Below, piece after piece: positions 12,764-23,344 of a stretch of DNA of 64,000 nucleotides; the first letter of the stretch is position 1, and every line of letters starts with the position of its first letter. The translations under genes were made by a program, and so were the position numbers. This stretch comes from Haemonchus contortus. Lineage: Eukaryota > Nematoda > Chromadorea > Rhabditida > Trichostrongylidae. The notes below the pieces were generated by a model that worked only from the letters and a program-made list of their open reading frames with translations, was not told the DNA's origin and did not search any database. The stretch is from positions 22,458,203 to 22,522,202 of the forward strand of contig LS997562.1 in the NCBI GenBank assembly GCA_000469685.2, read 5' to 3'.

Positions 12764-13858
12764 CTGCAAAGAACGTCGTCGCTACGTCGTGACCCTGACG
12801 CTAAACGATCATCGAACAATAAACACACAAATAACACAACGACACGCTTTTCGGAAACTGTTGGTGTATCACGTGTTCCAATATCTTTCCGAAAAGACCC
12901 GATTCCAAGAAGCGGACCTCATGAGCAAGGAAAATGAGCGGAATGGGCCACAGAGGACTTGAATCCAAGAAAATTTTCCCCTAAGGAGTTGTAAAAAATC
13001 AATTATCGACTTTGTCATGGCATGGATTCAGGTAAAACTGCCTCAAACTGTCTTGCACTACCTCAGACTGCCCCAGATTAGGCCCTATTTCGAATGGCGT
13101 TCCCTGCTCTTTCCACTCATAAAAGCGAGGACATTGCAATTGTTAGGTTCTTCTGTTCTGAGGACATACTGTAAGGACATGATTTTTCGAACATTGCGAC
13201 GAATTTTCTTACTAGTCGGCCTGATCAATTCCATAAGAAGAGAAGGAAGTTTAGAAAAGTTTTTTCAAAAATCTAGAAGGTCTCGTATGATCCACAAGTC
13301 CACAAGGAAATCTTATAGATGGTATTCGAGAAGAATTCCGGCTAAGTAGAAATAAAAATAATATTGGATGTATTCCAGCAAATTAGTATATAACGAATTT
13401 CCGGATTATAAAAAGCCTAGCACACAGTAGCAACAAACAAATAAACAAACAACTTCGTTGACATTGATTTTGGCCTACCAATTTAATTTATGGACCCATA
13501 TTCGAGTCCATATTTTCCATGACTTGATCCTAAATCCCAATCAATCGATGTCAAAAGAGATCTGGTGGTGAGATTACCAGTGTATACAACTGGTCGAGGA
13601 AAAACGGTTTCCATTAGATTCAAAACAAACAGTAACTTCCCGCAGTGATAAAACCTGAACACAGCAACGAAGAACGTACAAGGGTTGGAACAATGTGAAA
13701 GAAAAATGCGATGCCCCACCTACCATACTCGCCTAACATCGCTCAAAGGACTTTCCCCCATTAAGCAGACTCCTAAGTATTTCACAATTGGAAGTGTGGC
13801 TTTCATGCGAAAAAAAGAGATGGATCAATAATCAAAAAAAGTGAGTGAAGAATAAAGA
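12764..13858. other. 5' flank of the PTR gene, nothing recognised
   Basis: Presumably holds the PTR promoter. I saw no clear TATA box, repeat family or coding exon. Open frames here have no recognisable motif. Confidence 0.4.
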
Positions 13859-13859
13859 A

Positions 13860-14152
13860 CAAAGTCCTTCAATGTGAAACAATCTCAGTTTTGCGATGCG
13901 TACTCGCACTTGGCTTCCATTCAGAATCGTAGTGGCGTTTTAAATCCGTATTTGGCCCATACAATAAATACAATGGCCAACGGTAACCACCCAATGTACA
14001 AGTCGATGCTTCAAGCCTCCCATATCCAGCCATACTAATTAACCCACTTGGGACGGCTGAAAAGAGCAGTCGGTCCGGGCTGATATCGATCCAGGATTCC
14101 ACATTCGAAATGCAGGCGATTAGGGCCACTTGCCACTACACCACCCGTACCC
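13860..14152 (-). repeat. tRNA-derived SINE, near full length
   Basis: Antisense copy: reading the plus strand gives GGCTTCCATTCAGAATCGTAGTGGCG, then a match to the GGCCATTG-type core, and ends with CCACTTGCCACTACACCACC, the complement of box A. Diverged in the middle. Confidence 0.85.
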
Positions 14153-14954
14153 AAATAATTGTATTTATAAAGAAATAAACAAATAAATAAAGAAAAAATA
14201 AAGATTTCAAAGTCCCGTTGTTCGAATTTTGAAGATGTTTTGAAGATGCCTAATGTAGCCTTGAAATGTCTGGCCCAACCAGGTCGAGCGACTCTAACAG
14301 CTCGCCTTTACAATAGGGTCACCTGTCTAAAACTATTTTTAATGAAATGGACGGCAGCCAATTCTATCGTCAGGCAAGGAGTTATATTGACAGCCATTTA
14401 CATATTCAAATGTTTACGAAGGACATAGTTTTGGCTAAAAATAAATTCGCTGGCTGGCTTCGGCATAAGAAACTACTTAAGTCATTCAATTGATTCCGAT
14501 TTCATGATCGATTCCTATCCAATTGGAACCGGGCCTGAATTACATTTTTACATCTGGAAACTAGTTCTTTCTGCAAAATCATCTCGATACATTTTGTCAG
14601 CAGATGAAAATGCAAATTGATTAGAAGGTAATTTTGACCGAAAATGTCCGCTCATATTGGAGTTACGCTCACGTTCCAAACATCGGTCGGTCACACTGCT
14701 TTGATGGAATAACTGGAAATTGTCTGTTTTGCTAGAAAAATTCAGCAACCGCAAAAAGTCCATCGATGAGGTGCCAGAGTAGGTTCTTCGAACATGAACG
14801 AAATACACCGTGAGGCTCGATGACGACGAATAAGCCATGCACTCACTCAGATTATACCCAGAATAGTAGATGCGTCCGAGCCCGTGTTTAGCTTATGTAC
14901 CAACCAGGTCAAGTTACTCTACCAGTTGATCTAGACCTAATCCAGGATATATGT

Positions 14955-15090
14955 AGGTGATTTAGTGGCAAGCTGCCCACACTATCATATGCATGGTTCC
15001 GGGATCGCATCCCAGATCTATATCAGCCCAGGCCAACTAAGCCATCCAATCCTTCGGGATTGGTTAATTGTACCAGACTCATGTGGACAG
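14955..15090 (+). repeat. tRNA-derived SINE, 5' half only
   Basis: Starts with GATTTAGTGGCAAG (box A region), has ATCAGCCCAGGCCAACTAAGCC and AATTGTACCAGACTC, then loses similarity before a C12 tract at 15125-15136. Confidence 0.8.
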
Positions 15091-15136
15091 ATCCCAGAAA
15101 GGGCTGACTCCCCTCTGAGATCTGCCCCCCCCCCCC

Positions 15137-16429
15137 ATTCTTCGACTGAAAGGCTTCGCCCACCTGTGAACTTTAACGATAAGTCAGGGAAGTTGCCTTT
15201 AGAACCCCTCAAACGAACTAGGCTAGGGCTACGCGACAGGGACTAATAGAGGCTTCATTGAGTTTGATTGAAAACACCGATATCCATCAGAAGGCTTCGG
15301 GTGACAAACGTCTGTATGAGTTAAAGTAATGGACCTAAGTGAGTGCCTTTTACCTGCCAGGCACCGAGAATAGACTGAATCGTCACTTCAAATATGTCTT
15401 TGAGGCCTTGACCGAGCCCATTAGGCTAGCGTTTCGGTCCCGTCACGTTTTTCATAGCCCCGAAGCCACATCTACCGTTAAATTACCATAATCCTTCTGA
15501 ATTATGGACTATGTCAAGGTTCACCGCATCCCGAGAATGGCCACTTGATTCCCTAAGAGGAGAACAGGACTCTGTTAGTAACTCCGATGCACTACCTTCT
15601 GCACAAATTCGATAAACTCGTCCTATGACAATGTTCAATGCACGAATTTTGGGCAAAAATTTTTTTCTTCCAATGAAACCCGTTCTCATAGAATTCATGG
15701 CATTTCCTACTTACGATGTTACTTCAAAAACGTCTTGTTTGGCAATTCAACTTTTAACATTATAAATGAGGGCAATTTTTGCAATTTTCCCATCACTAAA
15801 GTAAATACTAATGTCTTTGACAACCGTCTTTTTGATCCAATGGACTTTTGATTTCATTCGTCATTTATAGATCGCCTACACGTCATTGTGATGTTATTGC
15901 GGTAGTAATTGGCAAAAATAGTAAGTTTTTTGATGTCATCTTCAAATAAATCGACAACAGGTGAATGCCCTTTCGTGTGGCGTGGCTATACAGACAATCT
16001 TGAGAAAAGTGATTAATCATCGACCGGTGATAATCCGATAGGATGGGAAGATCGCGATCGAATTACGTTCGGCTTAATGGTCTTGAAGATGAGAAATCGA
16101 AAAGTGCACGGAATTGATCAGTCGTTTTCGGATACCCCGGGCTCCCATGAGTACGACAAAGGACATCAAAGATGAATTTCATGGGTCGCTGAGGCAGGAG
16201 GGCACTTGGACAATGTTCTCCAATCCGGCACAGGATACGTTTTGAACAGCAGAGGAGAACTGATGGGAAATCTGGTCCGGCAGGAGGGTTCAGAAGTTGC
16301 GTCCTGGTAATAAACTTGAGGTAGCCAACCAGGTTCTATGCAGTGGTATAGACAGCAAGCAATGGAAGGAGGGCGTTCTTCGAGTCTGTTGACGTGGCTC
16401 GATACAGATTTCCCGGATACGATCACATT
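15137..16429. other. Intergenic, nothing recognised
   Basis: No exon-like segment, transposase motif or dispersed repeat could be supported here. Short open frames lack motifs. The last few hundred bases may include diverged upstream LINE sequence belonging to the remnant at 16430. Confidence 0.4.
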
Positions 16430-16722
16430 GACCACTGAATTGCCTCTTATTATTGCCTTAATCAGATCACGGACGTCGCTACTAAGGAATCGAAGATCAG
16501 GTGGGCCGACCACGTCATGCGATTTTGTGATGACCATTAGATCAGGGCGGTTACCAACTGGATCCCCAGGGACGTCAAACGAGCGCTTGGAAGAACGCCT
16601 ACGCCACAGTCAGAATTTTTAGGAAAGCTCTAAGGGAAAGGAACGATATACTGTGGTTGAGGACGACCCACTCAACTACTCTGGCTCTCGACAGGGACTC
16701 CTAGAGCGAGTCGATGGCCCGC
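16430..16722 (+). pseudogene. C-terminal fragment of an RTE-type LINE (second lineage)
   Basis: In one frame: ATKESKIRWADHVMRF, a stop, RAVTNWIPRDVKRALGRTPT, another stop, then a segment ending LALDRD. This order (KIRWAGHVMR, DWxPRDxKRxxGRPPTRW, LARDRDxW) is the typical end of nematode RTE ORFs. At least two stops break the frame. It differs from the C-terminus of the intact LINE at 19360, so it belongs to another lineage. Confidence 0.7.
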
Positions 16723-16759
16723 CTATAGTGCTGTACTGGCTCAATCTCCGTGGTTGAAA

Positions 16760-17130
16760 ATCTGCAAAGACTGAAGAGGCTAAAGAAGCCCGTTGGCGAA
16801 ATAGTGAAGCAAAGAAAGTGATAAAGGAGATGAAGAGTAGGTTGGATAACCAAAGGAATTGGATTAGGTGAAGTGCATTTTCGAAGCGTAAGCCCAGAGC
16901 TTGGCGCAGTTTCACTTTGACCTTCTTCACCCTTTCAAGAGAGTAATGGCCTTGGATGATGACGCCGTCAAATGAGGAAGGAGGTTCTAAATCAACAACG
17001 GGTAGGAGCGTGAACAGGAAGAAAGGTCATTAAAGAAACAGATGGCAACGGTAAATGAGGTTTTCAAAAAAACGCATTTGAATTTTGAAGATGATAGTTA
17101 GGTAAAAGAGAAGACGCCAGGTAAAGGAGG
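16760..17130 (+). pseudogene. Possible further LINE fragment
   Basis: One frame reads EARWRNSEAKKVIKEMKS, resembling the Lys/Arg-rich linker between endonuclease and reverse transcriptase in RTE elements. Frame breaks soon follow. The assignment is weak. Confidence 0.3.
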
Positions 17131-17336
17131 AGACATATCTGTGGCAAAACGTACGTAAGTAACAACGTAATTGAACCCGTAATTCACTGCAAGTCTAAGG
17201 CTCGCCCGCCTCTAAATGGACGTGTCGGTGTTGCAGTGGATATCGCAACAAAACACGTTATATAGCTAAATGTAGCAGTGAGACTGACATTAACAGGAAA
17301 AAACAAGTGATGCCAATGTGATCACTCCGGTCACCT

Positions 17337-17550
17337 GCCATGATCATCGATTTCATCAAGCCGGCGCCAGAAACGCCTCCATTCGTCCTTGTTGTCCAGT
17401 CGGTGTGGTCTAGTAGCCCTGCTCAACTCAGGAGACATGCCACTTCTTCCGTTCAGAGTTTTCGTGAAGAAAACAGAGGCGCTGCAAACGGTTCTGGTGA
17501 TCATTTGACGTCTTCAGGAATCCAGTCATTAACGGCTCTAGTGTAGCAAT
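17337..17550 (-). pseudogene. C-terminal LINE fragment (second RTE lineage)
   Basis: On the minus strand one frame gives TRAVNDWIPEDVK and another RLDNKDEWRRFWRRLDEIDD near the end, the expected C-terminus of this LINE lineage, with frameshifts and stops between. It is homologous to 62878-63110. Confidence 0.7.
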
Positions 17551-17878
17551 CATAGGGAAATCACATCATGTGTGCAGTCTACGTGATAAGGAAGATACGA
17601 TGTGATATCAGCATGTAAAAATGTTCCCGAAAACATAGTTCACCACGTGAATCTTTCAAGATCACCCACTACGGCGAGAATCTTACGTTTCCGATAGGAT
17701 ATTTCAGCTATCTCGACCGTCATTAGGGTACAGTGTAGCTGCTACACCTATGTTTTTCATGTACACTCGTATTACCGTATCTTCAGTAGAGAATGCCCAA
17801 TTTTCCCTACCCTACCGAAGCACTATGGTAGTCAGGAACCCCTTCAATATGTCCTTATTTATAATGCCGTAGTAAGAG

Positions 17879-18180
17879 CGGAGATGGTGTAGTGGCAAGT
17901 GAGGTACTATCTCACATGAACGCTCAGGGTTTCAAATCCCGGATCGATATCCGTCTAGGCCAACCAAGCCTTCCATCCCTCCGGGGTCGGTGAATTGGTA
18001 CCAGACTCGTCTGGGAAGATAAAAGCACTGACTTGTACACCGGCTGGCCACTGCAAGTCATTGTATAGGCCACATACGCACTCATTACGACACTACGATT
18101 GTGAATGGAAGTCGAATGCGGGGCGCAACCCTCAGATGGGGTTGATTAACGCTAAAAACTCTATCCTTTATTAAGTTCAA
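17879..18180 (+). repeat. tRNA-derived SINE, full length
   Basis: ATGGTGTAGTGGCAAG (box A), TTTCAAATCCCGG (box B with one change), GGCCAACCAAGCCTTCCATC, GTACCAGACTCGTCTGGGA, ATTGTATAGGCCACATACG, and the 3' end CTCTATCCTTTATT. A fairly young-looking copy. No clear target duplication found. Confidence 0.92.
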
Positions 18181-18307
18181 TGCGACATTGTGGAAACATT
18201 GAAAGGCCAAAACTACATAGTATTCGTATTGATTCCAATAATATTAAAAAGAACCACAAAAATGAAGTTCATTAAATTGTTCATGGGTGCTCCCTGCATA
18301 CTTCATC

Positions 18308-18540
18308 TATTCAAAATCGTGGTAACCTTTTGAATGCATATGTAGCCTATACATTGTAGTGATGGACAGCCAATGTGCAGATCAGTGCTTTTATCCTCAT
18401 AGAATAGTCTGGTACCACTTAGCCGACCTCGGAGGGATGGATTGTTTAGCTGGCCTGTGCAGATATCGATGTGGACTACGATCCCCGAACCATGTCTATG
18501 ACAGTGGGGGCAGCTTGCCACTTAACCACCTACTATGTCC
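18308..18540 (-). repeat. tRNA-derived SINE, antisense, 3' truncated
   Basis: Antisense of the family: core near 18340-18390 and the box A complement at 18520-18535 (GCTTGCCACTTAACCACC). It faces the sense copy at 17879-18180, making an inverted pair about 130 bp apart. Confidence 0.85.
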
Positions 18541-18579
18541 TGGTTTATGCCTAGATAGGTTAAATGTTACAAGGGCTGA

Positions 18580-18655
18580 CTACAGAAAAATCTGTTCCCG
18601 AACCACTCGTGTATGATAGTGCGCCACTTGCCAAAACACCATCTCGGCCGAACTC
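18580..18655 (-). repeat. SINE head fragment
   Basis: GTGTATGATAGTGCGCCACTTGCCAAAACACCATC is split here as GTGTATGATAGTGCG and CCACTTGCCAAAACACCATC: the complement of the first 60-70 bases of the SINE. No body follows. Confidence 0.6.
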
Positions 18656-18659
18656 GACA

Positions 18660-19342
18660 AACAAAACCAAGAAATTTTATAAGGCAAACAGACAGCTGGA
18701 ACAAATAGTATATTCCAACTTGATAGAATGATCATTCTTCATGGATACCTTCTTCTTCCCTTCTTCCTCTCTCACACGAAAATCCTTCCACTTCTCCTCT
18801 CTCTCCTCCACTTCCCCTTCCTAATCAAATAATGTATGACCTCACCCTGATGAGTGTTTCTTAATGTAACTCAGTCAATGCAAAATCGATGTAAAATTGA
18901 TTGAATCTGCAGCTATTCGACACATGCCTACCTTCCGAAACAGCACAGCCTCAAGTATTGAAAGTAAAGGTGAGATAGCCAGTAGGTTTTTCGAGTTCAT
19001 GACTCCCATTTTTCAAAGCTGCACCCTTTTTTCGCATGTTCAACCGTGGTTGTAAACGGTTTTTTTGGTCGTGGGGAGCCCGTTCCATTTCAGTTTCACT
19101 TATTTGAATACAGCCATACAAAGGGCAAAGTGGCAAAGCGAAACGAATAAGTTGCAAATTTAGTGGCCTCCTAATCAAGGTTGCAGACGGGCACACGTTT
19201 GGGTTTGAAGTTTGGTTCTGAATTCACAGATCTGAGCCGTAATAGTCATATTTATTAGAAAAAAAGGGACTGTTGACAAAATAAATAGGTTTATTTTTCG
19301 GAAAGATTGGGTGAGTTTATGGGTAACTCCATTGTTTTTGCT
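18660..19342. other. Left flank of the RTE insertion, nothing recognised
   Basis: No gene, transposon end or repeat copy recognised. A short minus-strand open frame at 18951-19196 has no motif. Confidence 0.4.
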
Positions 19343-19359
19343 GTCAATTGTAAATATAT
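19343..19359. repeat. Target-site duplication, left copy (RTE LINE)
   Basis: GTCAATTGTAAATATAT, identical to 22506-22522. It directly follows the 3' tail of the minus-strand LINE. Confidence 0.95.
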
Positions 19360-22300
19360 CTTATTCTTCTTCTTATTCTTCAGCGCCTGTCCCGCATGTA
19401 GGCGGGGTCCGCTTTTCTGATATGTTGACGCCACTTCTCCCGATTAAACGCTTGATCGGGGTGGATGTTAACCGTTTTGAGGTCTTCGTGCAACGTATCG
19501 AGCCATCGCTGCTTTGGGCGCCCTCTAGGCCGTCTTCCGGACACGTCTAGATTGAGACCGATCTTACGAACACTGCCTTCGTCCGCGCGGAGAACGTGGC
19601 CATACCAACGGAGTCGGGCTTCGCGCATTTTATCGACAATGGGCGCTACACCGAATCGCTCCCTGATGGCGTCATTACTTATGCGATCTAGTCGTGTTAC
19701 TCCGGCTGTCCAGCGCAGCATCTTGGTCTCCATCACACTGAGACGAGCTTCTACTTCTTTGGTCGTAGGCCAGCACTCGGCGCCGTAAATCGCGACGGGG
19801 CGGATGACGGTTCTGTAGATTTTTGATTTGAGTCGCTCAGGGATGTTCTTATCGCAGAGTACGCCAGTCATTGAGCGCCACTTCAACCACGCTGCATTCA
19901 CGCGAGAATTCGTTTCAAAACCCAGGCTGCCGTCAGACGCAAGTGCCGATCCAAGGTACTTGAAGGTTGTTGTCCGTGTGAGCTCAGTGCCATTGATCTT
20001 GATAGAGCCTGGCTCGCTCGAATCAGTGGTCAAGTACTCAGTCTTTTTGACGTTTAACCTGAGCCCGAACCTAGCCAGACGGTCGGACCAGGTCTGCACC
20101 TGTGACTCGAGCTCGCTTTTGTCTTCGCTGGCGAGCATCACATCATCGGCATAAAGAAGCGTCCATGGAGCCGGCTTCTGGAGGTCTTTTGTAATGGCAT
20201 CCATGACGACAACAAAAAGTAGTGGGGATAACGCAGAGCCCTGGTGTACTCCGACGGAGATGGGGAAATCCGTCGATGTGCCCGCTGCCGTTTGCACTCG
20301 GCTTTTTGGGCTAGTGTAAAGGATGCGCACCCACTCAATAAGCTCTTCGGGAACGCCATGCTGTCGTAAGGCATACCATATAACGTCACGCGGAACGCGG
20401 TCGAAAGCCTTCTCCAAGTCTAGAAAGGCAAGATGTACCGGTCTTCGTTTTTCGCGATGCTTTTCTAGTAGAAGGCGAGTGGCGTGTATGGCATCAATGG
20501 TGCTGCAACCAGAGACAAAACCACACTGATTGGTGGTCAGCTCGACGATGTCGCGGATACGACTGTCCACAATTCGCTCAAAGATTTTCATGCTGTGCGA
20601 GAGCAGGCGAATTGGGCGATAGCAAGCGCAGTCTCCAGGACTGCCCTTCTTTTTCCAGATAGGAATCGTCGTGCTCTGTTGCCAGCTCTCAGGCACCTTC
20701 TTCTCTGCGACGACCTGATTGAAGAAGTCCGTCAACCACCCTGCAGGATTCCAGCATTTCGATTTCCACAGGTCCGCTGCTAAGTCGTCAGGACCAGTTG
20801 CTTTGCCTGATTTCATCCTCTTCATAGCCGTAATTGTCTCCCTCACAGTTATCTTCTGGACAGGACCGTATACTGGCGGAGCGCAAGGGATGGCGGGATG
20901 AGCAAATTCGACTGTCGAGATGTTTTCGAAGTACTCTCGCCATCGTTTCAGTGTTTGCTTGCGGTCCGTCAGGAGGTGACCATTTTCGTCATTTATGCCG
21001 AAGAACCTTTCTATATCCTCGGTCTGGCGATGGCGGGTCTTTGCGAGACGGTAAACATACCGCTCACCGTCGCGAGACTCGAGCTTCTCGTTCAATTCGG
21101 CAAAATGAGCTGCCTTCACAGAAGCAACGACCTTCTTCGCCTCTTTCTTCGCGATCTGATAGCGCTGCCAATTATCGGCTGTCTTTTCCGAGAGGAATGC
21201 GTGGTATTGCTTTTTCTTCTCACGTACTTTATCCCTGACATGATCCGTCCACAGCCATGTTTGCTTGTCAATCTTTCGTCGTCCAGGCTTGGTCATGCCG
21301 AGCTCCGACCGTGCAACCCGGGTTATCGCTTCGACAGCACTCTTCCAAGTTTCATCGACAGTCGTTACCGCCGGTAATAGAATGCGGGAGACGACGGCCG
21401 ATTCCTTTTCTTTTTCCTTCAGTCGCCACCACTTGATTCTCGCTGGCCCACACCTTTCGGCAACCTTCGGTTTCGGCGGGGCGATCTTTAGCGTACAAAT
21501 CAGCGGTCGATGTTGTGTAGCGACCGTTTCATAAGGTACTGTCTTCGCGTCTGTTACGAGTCCCTGATCGCGGTGCCTGACAAGGACAAAATCGATTTGT
21601 GTTCTGTTTTCACCGCTATAGAAGGTAATGAGATGAGAGTCACGCTTACGGAATTTCGTGTTTACAATGACGAGATTATGCGAATCTGCATACTCAAGAA
21701 TTCGCTCGCCATCAGTATTGCGTGACCCATATCCAAAACCACCATGACAGCTATAACCGTCTTTAGTAGCTCCTACATGACCATTAAGATCACCTGCGAC
21801 AACTAGTGCTTCTTGTAACGGTACTTCAGCTGTCTTCTCATCTAGCAGGTTCCAGAACTTGTCCTTGGTTTGTTCAGAGCATCCAGCCTGTGGAGCATAC
21901 GCTGAGAAGAAATGGTATTTTTGGCATTCGATGACCACAATGATCTTCATTAAGCGATCATCGAAGCGCTCCACGCCCACTATCGAATCACGGAACCTTT
22001 CAGAGACAATTATGCCAACTCCATTGGTGGTTTTGGGTCCACCACAGAGAACGGCTTTGAAGCCGTGGCCAATGTCCCTCGACTTGCAGCAGGACCACCT
22101 CGTTTCCTGCACGGCACAGAAATCAATTCTTCGACGCTCTAGAGCTTCTGCTAACTCATACGAGCGTCCCGTTAATGTGCCAACATTTAACGTCGCAACG
22201 CGAGTCTTCCATACGTTGCGGGACTTTTGGACTAGCCTAGTTGCCCCCCGATGCCGTCCTTGCACCGGAGACCCTCGCATACTTTTCACACTCACCGGGC

Positions 22301-22505
22301 CTTGCAAGTGCGCGTCGGCTCCCGCGGACGCCGTAGCATTACATCGAGACTCTTTGAGTGACATTAACATTTTTGATGTGACTGGGGTGTTCGTAGGCCG
22401 GCCTGTCACGGGGCCTGTCGCCTGCATTCGAATGTCCGTGGTCAGCTCAGCCCACAGAGTGGGCAGTTTCCAGTGGCACCCCTTGGAGGAACGGACTTCG
22501 CCACC
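19360..22505 (-). mobile_element. RTE-clade LINE retrotransposon, essentially complete
   Basis: A 3146-bp insertion between perfect 17-bp direct repeats. One large ORF on the minus strand. After its TGA the element ends in a 20-bp tail of AAGAATAAG-like repeats, as RTE elements do. The frame stays open from the ATG back to the 5' junction (26 more codons), so the copy is either complete or slightly 5' truncated. The intact ORF and perfect duplication indicate a recent insertion. It is the youngest-looking LINE in the window and the possible machinery source for related elements. Confidence 0.95.
19380..22427 (-). CDS. RTE ORF: AP endonuclease and reverse transcriptase, 1015 aa
   Basis: Replicates the LINE by target-primed reverse transcription. 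Residues about 75-330 are an apurinic-type endonuclease: NVGTLTGRSYELAEAL, catalytic Glu in QETRW (about 105), VVAGDLNGHVG, IDFVLVRHRD and TQHRPLI. Residues about 500-790 are the reverse transcriptase: FLDLEKAFDRVPRDV, GVHQGSALSPLLF and the catalytic LLYADDVML (YADD about residue 758). The C-terminus has RRPRGRPKQRW. Length matches nematode RTE proteins (about 1000 aa). No stop or frameshift, and all catalytic residues are present, so it could encode active enzyme. The first ATG was used; upstream codons remain open. Confidence 0.95.
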   Translation of the reverse strand: MQATGPVTGRPTNTPVTSKMLMSLKESRCNATASAGADAHLQGPVSVKSMRGSPVQGRHRGATRLVQKSRNVWKTRVATLNVGTLTGRSYELAEALERRRIDFCAVQETRWSCCKSRDIGHGFKAVLCGGPKTTNGVGIIVSERFRDSIVGVERFDDRLMKIIVVIECQKYHFFSAYAPQAGCSEQTKDKFWNLLDEKTAEVPLQEALVVAGDLNGHVGATKDGYSCHGGFGYGSRNTDGERILEYADSHNLVIVNTKFRKRDSHLITFYSGENRTQIDFVLVRHRDQGLVTDAKTVPYETVATQHRPLICTLKIAPPKPKVAERCGPARIKWWRLKEKEKESAVVSRILLPAVTTVDETWKSAVEAITRVARSELGMTKPGRRKIDKQTWLWTDHVRDKVREKKKQYHAFLSEKTADNWQRYQIAKKEAKKVVASVKAAHFAELNEKLESRDGERYVYRLAKTRHRQTEDIERFFGINDENGHLLTDRKQTLKRWREYFENISTVEFAHPAIPCAPPVYGPVQKITVRETITAMKRMKSGKATGPDDLAADLWKSKCWNPAGWLTDFFNQVVAEKKVPESWQQSTTIPIWKKKGSPGDCACYRPIRLLSHSMKIFERIVDSRIRDIVELTTNQCGFVSGCSTIDAIHATRLLLEKHREKRRPVHLAFLDLEKAFDRVPRDVIWYALRQHGVPEELIEWVRILYTSPKSRVQTAAGTSTDFPISVGVHQGSALSPLLFVVVMDAITKDLQKPAPWTLLYADDVMLASEDKSELESQVQTWSDRLARFGLRLNVKKTEYLTTDSSEPGSIKINGTELTRTTTFKYLGSALASDGSLGFETNSRVNAAWLKWRSMTGVLCDKNIPERLKSKIYRTVIRPVAIYGAECWPTTKEVEARLSVMETKMLRWTAGVTRLDRISNDAIRERFGVAPIVDKMREARLRWYGHVLRADEGSVRKIGLNLDVSGRRPRGRPKQRWLDTLHEDLKTVNIHPDQAFNREKWRQHIRKADPAYMRDRR

Positions 22506-22522
22506 GTCAATTGTAAATATAT
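22506..22522. repeat. Target-site duplication, right copy (RTE LINE)
   Basis: Perfect copy of 19343-19359, abutting the 5' end of the LINE. Confidence 0.95.
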
Positions 22523-23344
22523 AATAGTAAAAAAATCAATATTTGATCAATAAGAATTTCTGCCTTTCCCCAGAAACGTCGACTGATACTTTCGGGAGCC
22601 TCGGAGGATGTGGAGACCGTAGTGGGACAAAAAGTCAAGGAACTGTACTGACGAAGCCATATTCCACTTTGACGCGATGCTTGACCCTGATTCATGTAGG
22701 TATGTATATGGTTTTCGGGACGAAAGTTATGGTACGAGGGTTCTTCAGGATTACGGTAGCCTCGGTTTTTGCCAAGAAATCCGCTGAAGTTGCAAGAGAA
22801 CGAGCGACTTTTTCTTGTCATTTCAGACGGGATTCGGTGCTGGGCGGTGCGAAGACGCGACTGTTTGCCAAAGCTCTTTTTTTCTTTACGTTTGTGATAG
22901 GGAAGATCGATTTTTGTTGTATTCAGGTACCTGAGTGTTGTAAACCGAAAGAATTCTTCCCTTTCTAGAAAAAACCTAGGAATTGCTTGAAATTATCACC
23001 TACCTCGTACCACTCAGTTAGTCGTGGGCAGATCCACAGCTTCATCGCTATGGGAATACTTCTGGTAGTTGGATCATTTCCAACTTCCAGAGGAATCTTC
23101 CTGTTGCAGATGAAAAATGCAAAATGGTTGCATATTATAACGACTGAAAGGGTCCTTCAGGGCTCTTGCACGGGAAGGCTATATTTAACCTTTCGTCTTC
23201 AGAGGATCTCCCATTCCTAAGGATCCCACATTACGAACACTGATGAGAAAAAGAAATGTGGATGGATAAACCAAACTAAGAATGGATGTTAAGAGTGAAT
23301 GGAATGGATGAAGTAAACGAAACGTTTCATCAGAACGGTAGACA
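22523..23344. other. Right flank of the LINE, nothing firmly recognised
   Basis: A plus-strand open frame of 141 codons (22543-22968) has no recognisable domain, signal peptide or repeat match. I regard it as chance. Confidence 0.4.

Noticed and set aside
14965..18521. Open frames beginning MASCPH..HGSG at 14965 (+) and 18303-18521 (-)
   Set aside because: Both are translations of the SINE head, not genes.
20834..22524. Plus-strand open frames across the LINE (134, 159 and 221 codons)
   Set aside because: They are antisense shadows of the RTE ORF.
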